From Opeltia flavorubescens (taxonomy: Eukaryota; Ascomycota; Lecanoromycetes; Teloschistales; Teloschistaceae), in the NCBI GenBank assembly GCA_000442125.1, contig KE546965.1, positions 2,232,001-2,296,000 of the forward strand: DNA of 64,000 nucleotides, read 5' to 3'. The notes under the pieces were generated by a model, which saw only the letters and a program-made list of their open reading frames with translations, was not told where the DNA came from and ran no database searches. This document shows, piece after piece, positions 60,807 through 64,000 of the stretch (position 1 is its first letter; each line of letters begins with the position of its first letter). The translations under genes were made by a program, and so were the position numbers.

Positions 60807-61550
60807 TGTGCGGTATGTACAGACAAATAATTGGAAGATCTACAGCCAGGCCTCTATTACAGAATGAATATGAAAAAGGAGAGCCACGAGATCTTTAGGT
60901 ACTACATGCTGGTAGCATACGTCGAGGTGATGGAGAGATGCTTTACTAACACCGAGGTTATGCGAGATCCGGCCTTGTCAATATCCTTGTCGAATTTGAT
61001 TACTACAGATACAGCAGCGCTAACGCGAAAGGGATGGCAGCTTCCCGCCCGTCAAATTAATTTTAGAGCTCCAACGCTCTTGCTTTATGACTCCTTATGC
61101 ACACCATGGAAAAACTTCAGAACACGATATGCCTTTCACGGCCTGAGTTGATCTCGGACTGTTTCTTATCAGCATTGAGAGATGCTCAGAGACCATCCCA
61201 AGATGTGTCTCCATTCATTCATAGCCCCAGGACTGGGGTCGTCGCCAATTGATCCCCTGAGCTCAATATCCGGCATTGTGCTTCTTAAACGTACATTGCC
61301 GGTGTCTAGTATTTGTTGCAAATCTGAGCTGCTCCGAAGTGTTGATACCGAAGAGAAGGTACCAATGACGGAGGATGATCATAGGAAGTGAACGTTAACC
61401 ATCACCAGAAACCAAACACGTACAAGAAAATTATATAAGAACCAGAAAATAAAAAATCAAGATCAACCAATTACACTTTTCTTCTGCCCAAGGCCACATT
61501 CTTTTTTCATTCATATCAAGCATTTTAAAAAGCATCTGGCGGCTTCAAAG
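60807..61550. other. Divergent intergenic, MFS (-) and F-box (+)
   Basis: 744 bp of presumed promoter sequence. The 107-codon forward ORF at 60831-61151 has no protein-like features. AT-rich just before the F-box gene. Confidence 0.35.
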
Positions 61551-62657
61551 ATGCCTTTCTACATTCTTCCTACCGAGATTCACGAACAAATCGCCCATTC
61601 TCTCTCTTCGATCCAAGATGTCCTTTCCCTTGGCTTGACATGTCACCGTTTGCACGAGATTACCACTCGTCCAGCTGTAAGTCGACACTCCCATAGCTCT
61701 TCCCTTCGTTGTCTTCTCTTGTTGGGTAGAAGTTCGAGTCACTGACATCATTCCATCCAGAAACGTCTCCCCATTCTTTTCTCCGCTGCAGAACATGAGT
61801 TCGGTCCTCTTTCCTCGGCCATGGCTCTCTGCACACACAACTCCGCCCAACCTCCGCACATCCCGCGCCCCGATCCACCCGAATCCTTCCCATTGCTCCG
61901 CCAACTTCTCCACGTCGGCTCCGTCGCCAATGCTTGGGCAGACCTCTACCCTTTCATCCACTGGTCGAGCACTTCCGACAACCCCGAGGACTCCGCTTCC
62001 CGCCGCCTCCTGACCAATAAAGAACGCTACCGTGCCCGCCGCGCTTGCTACCGCATATGGCTCTACGCTCTCGCCTACCACCAGAGCTCCTTCCCCCGCC
62101 GATCTCGAAATCACACCGGCATAATACGGCTGCGCATATTGATGCTACATGCATGGTCGACCGTCGAACTAGACGAGATTCAAGATTTGCAAGGGATCAT
62201 GAGGAAAGTGGTGGAGTTGCGAATCTGTCCCAGCACTAGCACCGTCCTACGTCACCACAAGGATCGCTATGGTGAAGACAATTTGGCTACCCTCAATTAC
62301 TACCTCGGTGGCCGGACGAAGCTCTTCCGCACCATGCCACAGCAGCAGTGGGAGTATTGGGAGGCGTGGGGAGATGACATGGATCAGTACTACGTTGTCG
62401 AGGATATGTTGAAGTTGCACCCGGGCCAGATCATGAAGCTGTACAACTTCGTCAATCGCAGCAGCAAGGGCCCCGCATCTCTGGATGGGGTTCCGGCAAC
62501 AGGGAGCAATAAATTGGATGTGGAACGTTATATTGCTAGGCTGGGCGAGTGGTTCGAATCGAATGGACAAACGTTAGGGGAGACTATCAAGCGTGTTCTG
62601 GGTGAGAGGGGGGAGGAAGAGACGGATGGTGTGGGGGCTATCGTTGCTGAAGGATAG
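61551..62657 (+). CDS. F-box domain protein
   Basis: Exons 61551-61676 and 61761-62657 (gtaagt donor, catccag acceptor) give 340 residues. The N-terminus MPFYILPTEIHEQIAHSLSS, then IQDVLSLGLTCHRLHEITTR, is a clear F-box. The remainder is helical with YRARRACYRIWLYALAYHQS, ELDEIQDLQGIMRKVVELRI and YVVEDMLKLHPGQIMKLYNF; no repeat domain (WD40 or LRR) is visible. F-box proteins link a substrate to Skp1 and cullin in an SCF ubiquitin ligase; the substrate here is unknown. Expanded F-box families of this shape are common in filamentous fungi. Confidence 0.82.
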
Positions 62658-62874
62658 TGGAGTTGAGTACCCTTGTAATCATCTTAAACTTTTGATCCAG
62701 TGAATAGAGATAGACAACAGCTTTGTGTCATGACCTTTCTTGCAATTTCATTCACCTGCGTATCACAGGTGGACTTATGCGAGCACACCTGCCCATAAGA
62801 TTGCACAACAATAAAAATCGTTACCACGATTCCATTTCTCCCTTAATCCAATCTCTCAAAACTCATGTCCCTTG

Positions 62875-64000
62875 TCACTTTCCTCCCTTCCCTCCCACCA
62901 GACTTTTCCGTCTCACAAACTCCACCACCTCTTCCCTATGATACTCCAGCATATCATTCACCCCCGTCCCCACCTCACTCCTCTTCACATTCCCAAACCG
63001 CTTACTCGGTTTCCGATCTCCGTTCCAAATCTGATGGTTCCCGGATAGGTAGACCAGAGAATTCTGCTTGTACCATTTGGACAGGTAATAGGAATTCTGA
63101 TCAGAGATGGAAGGGAGGGGAAGTGGAGTGGAGGTATCGATGAAGTTTAGGATGGCGGAGACGCGCTGGAAGAAGGTGTCTACTTATCGAGGAGAGGAAT
63201 TTTAGGGTTAGATTTTGAGGATTCTTATTCTTCTCTTTTTGGAGTGACTAGAAAAGGAAGAGAGTGAGGAGAGGATTCTCTTTGAGACGAGACATACCAC
63301 GGTTGTTCAAAAGGTAAATGATTTCTTTTGATGGGGAACCGACGCCCACGAAGAAGATCGCGGTGGAGTCATTGGGTCTGGAAGTGAATTTTAGCAGAGA
63401 TGATACCTCTGCTGTGCACTAGGAGAGGCGTACTCGATATAGTTCTCCCAGAGGTAGATTGCCAATTCGCATCGCTCGGCCATATGCTTTGCATTTTCGA
63501 GTTCCTTGTCCGAGTCTAGTTCGTCGACATCCTACAGGAGACGTTAGCCGTGTTGGTAGTGAGTGGACGAAGTGATGATATACATCAGTGTCGGCGATAT
63601 GGTTCGGAAAGTTGACATCGATGATGGCGAAGCCTTCCTTGATCGCCCATTGGCGGTACCAGTTGAGCGTATCGTTCTTGTATATGTCAGTGAGCATAGT
63701 AGCGCGTAGGATAATTGAAGGTATTGATGTCCTACCAATTCCGTATCGGCCAATCGTGTCGTCTCTGGGCCTGTCTGGTGATGATACCTTGCAAACCATG
63801 AGCTTAGGAGGCTCCAGCACGCCTCGAGGTAGTGAGCTTACGGGTCATGGAAGAAGACAATGAGTGGAACTTTTTCGGCGTAATTTATGCTAGTAAATGT
63901 TAACTTTCGTTCCTCTGTACGTGGTTATCTTCTGTTTACGTTGCGAGCACTTGATGCTTGAATGACTTGGATATTCGGTCGCGAAAGACTGAAAGCTCTA
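62875..64000 (-). CDS. HDA1: Hda1-type class II histone deacetylase, C-terminal Arb2 domain (partial)
   Basis: The 3' part of a gene that continues past the window end. Supported reverse-strand exons are 64000-63940, 63889-63842, 63676-63584, 63531-63434, 63377-63298 and 63179-62875. The segment between 63841 and 63677 is ambiguous: either a further exon ending near 63736, or one continuous exon. Recognisable stretches are INYAEKVPLIVFFHDP, AIKEGFAIIDVNFPNHIADT, AIYLWENYIEPNDSTAIFFV, GVGSPSKEIIYLLNNRDTFF, LVYLSGNHQIWNGDRKPSKR and RSEVGTGVNDMLEYHREEVV. Together these are typical of the Arb2 domain that follows the catalytic domain in Hda1/Clr3. The deacetylase domain itself is outside the window, so the identity depends on the Arb2 match. 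Confidence 0.75.

Noticed and set aside
61545-62114. 189-codon reverse-strand ORF
   Set aside because: It is antisense to the F-box gene, which has a clear domain and a clean intron.

Overview
This window is nuclear DNA of a filamentous ascomycete (Pezizomycotina). Nearly every gene is split by short introns (about 46-230 nt, mostly 46-90) with GTRNGT-type donors, CTAAC/CTGAC/CTAAT-like branch sites and YAG acceptors. The proteins are typical of moulds: a cytosolic FacC-type carnitine acetyltransferase, the Fig1 mating protein, a KDM4 demethylase, Atg37, and a fungal-type CorA-like transporter. Isolated N bases (5771, 36981, 42872, 58413, 60121) indicate a draft assembly. I saw no tRNA or rRNA genes, transposons, CRISPR arrays or secondary-metabolite core enzymes. 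All exon models below were worked out by hand from reading frames, splice signals and remembered family patterns.

Layout. 1-16.5 kb: 5' end of RNA polymerase III subunit RPC2 (-), a Puf4-type Pumilio protein (+), splicing factor SF3B2/Cus1 (+), an Arg/Ser/Pro-rich protein (+), a four-exon gene for mitoribosomal protein mS33 (-), an RNase III of the Rnt1/Pac1 type (+), and a large acidic protein ending in a J-like domain with HTD in place of HPD (-). 17.9-36 kb: FIG1 (+), a CorA-like transporter (-), a ubiquitin-like/WLM metalloprotease (+), LSM14/Scd6 (-), a PEX39-like peroxin (+), a second, divergent PUF protein (-), a large alpha/beta hydrolase (-) and a triose-phosphate-transporter-family carrier (-). 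37-49 kb: a basic hypothetical protein (-), a small probable secreted protein (+), ATG37 (+), a degenerate F-box-like locus (-), RAD57 (+) and a KDM4-type demethylase (-). 50-64 kb: a YAG7-like RGG protein (-), FacC (-), XPA/Rad14 (-), an Old Yellow Enzyme with a repeated C-terminal tail (-), an MFS transporter (-), an F-box protein (+) and the 3' part of an Hda1-type histone deacetylase (-).

Themes. Several genes act on mRNA: two PUF proteins, LSM14, SF3B2, RNase III, and perhaps the RGG and SR-like proteins. Two serve peroxisomes (PEX39, ATG37), with FacC in the linked acetyl-carnitine shuttle. Others serve DNA repair (RAD57, RAD14, possibly the WLM protease) and chromatin (KDM4, HDA1). Mixed strands and a separate promoter region for each gene argue against a single operon-like system, so these groupings may be chance.

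I did not find a clearly new multi-gene system. The most unusual item is the Old Yellow Enzyme, whose C-terminus has been extended by three tandem 35-residue units that appear to derive from its own barrel end. Also worth checking are a GC-AG intron in ATG37, a 7-nt first exon in FIG1, a 21-nt micro-exon in the Puf4-type gene, a stop-free 60-nt intron in the second PUF gene, the HTD J-like domain, and a CorA-like protein without GMN whose reading frame depends on one 53-nt intron.
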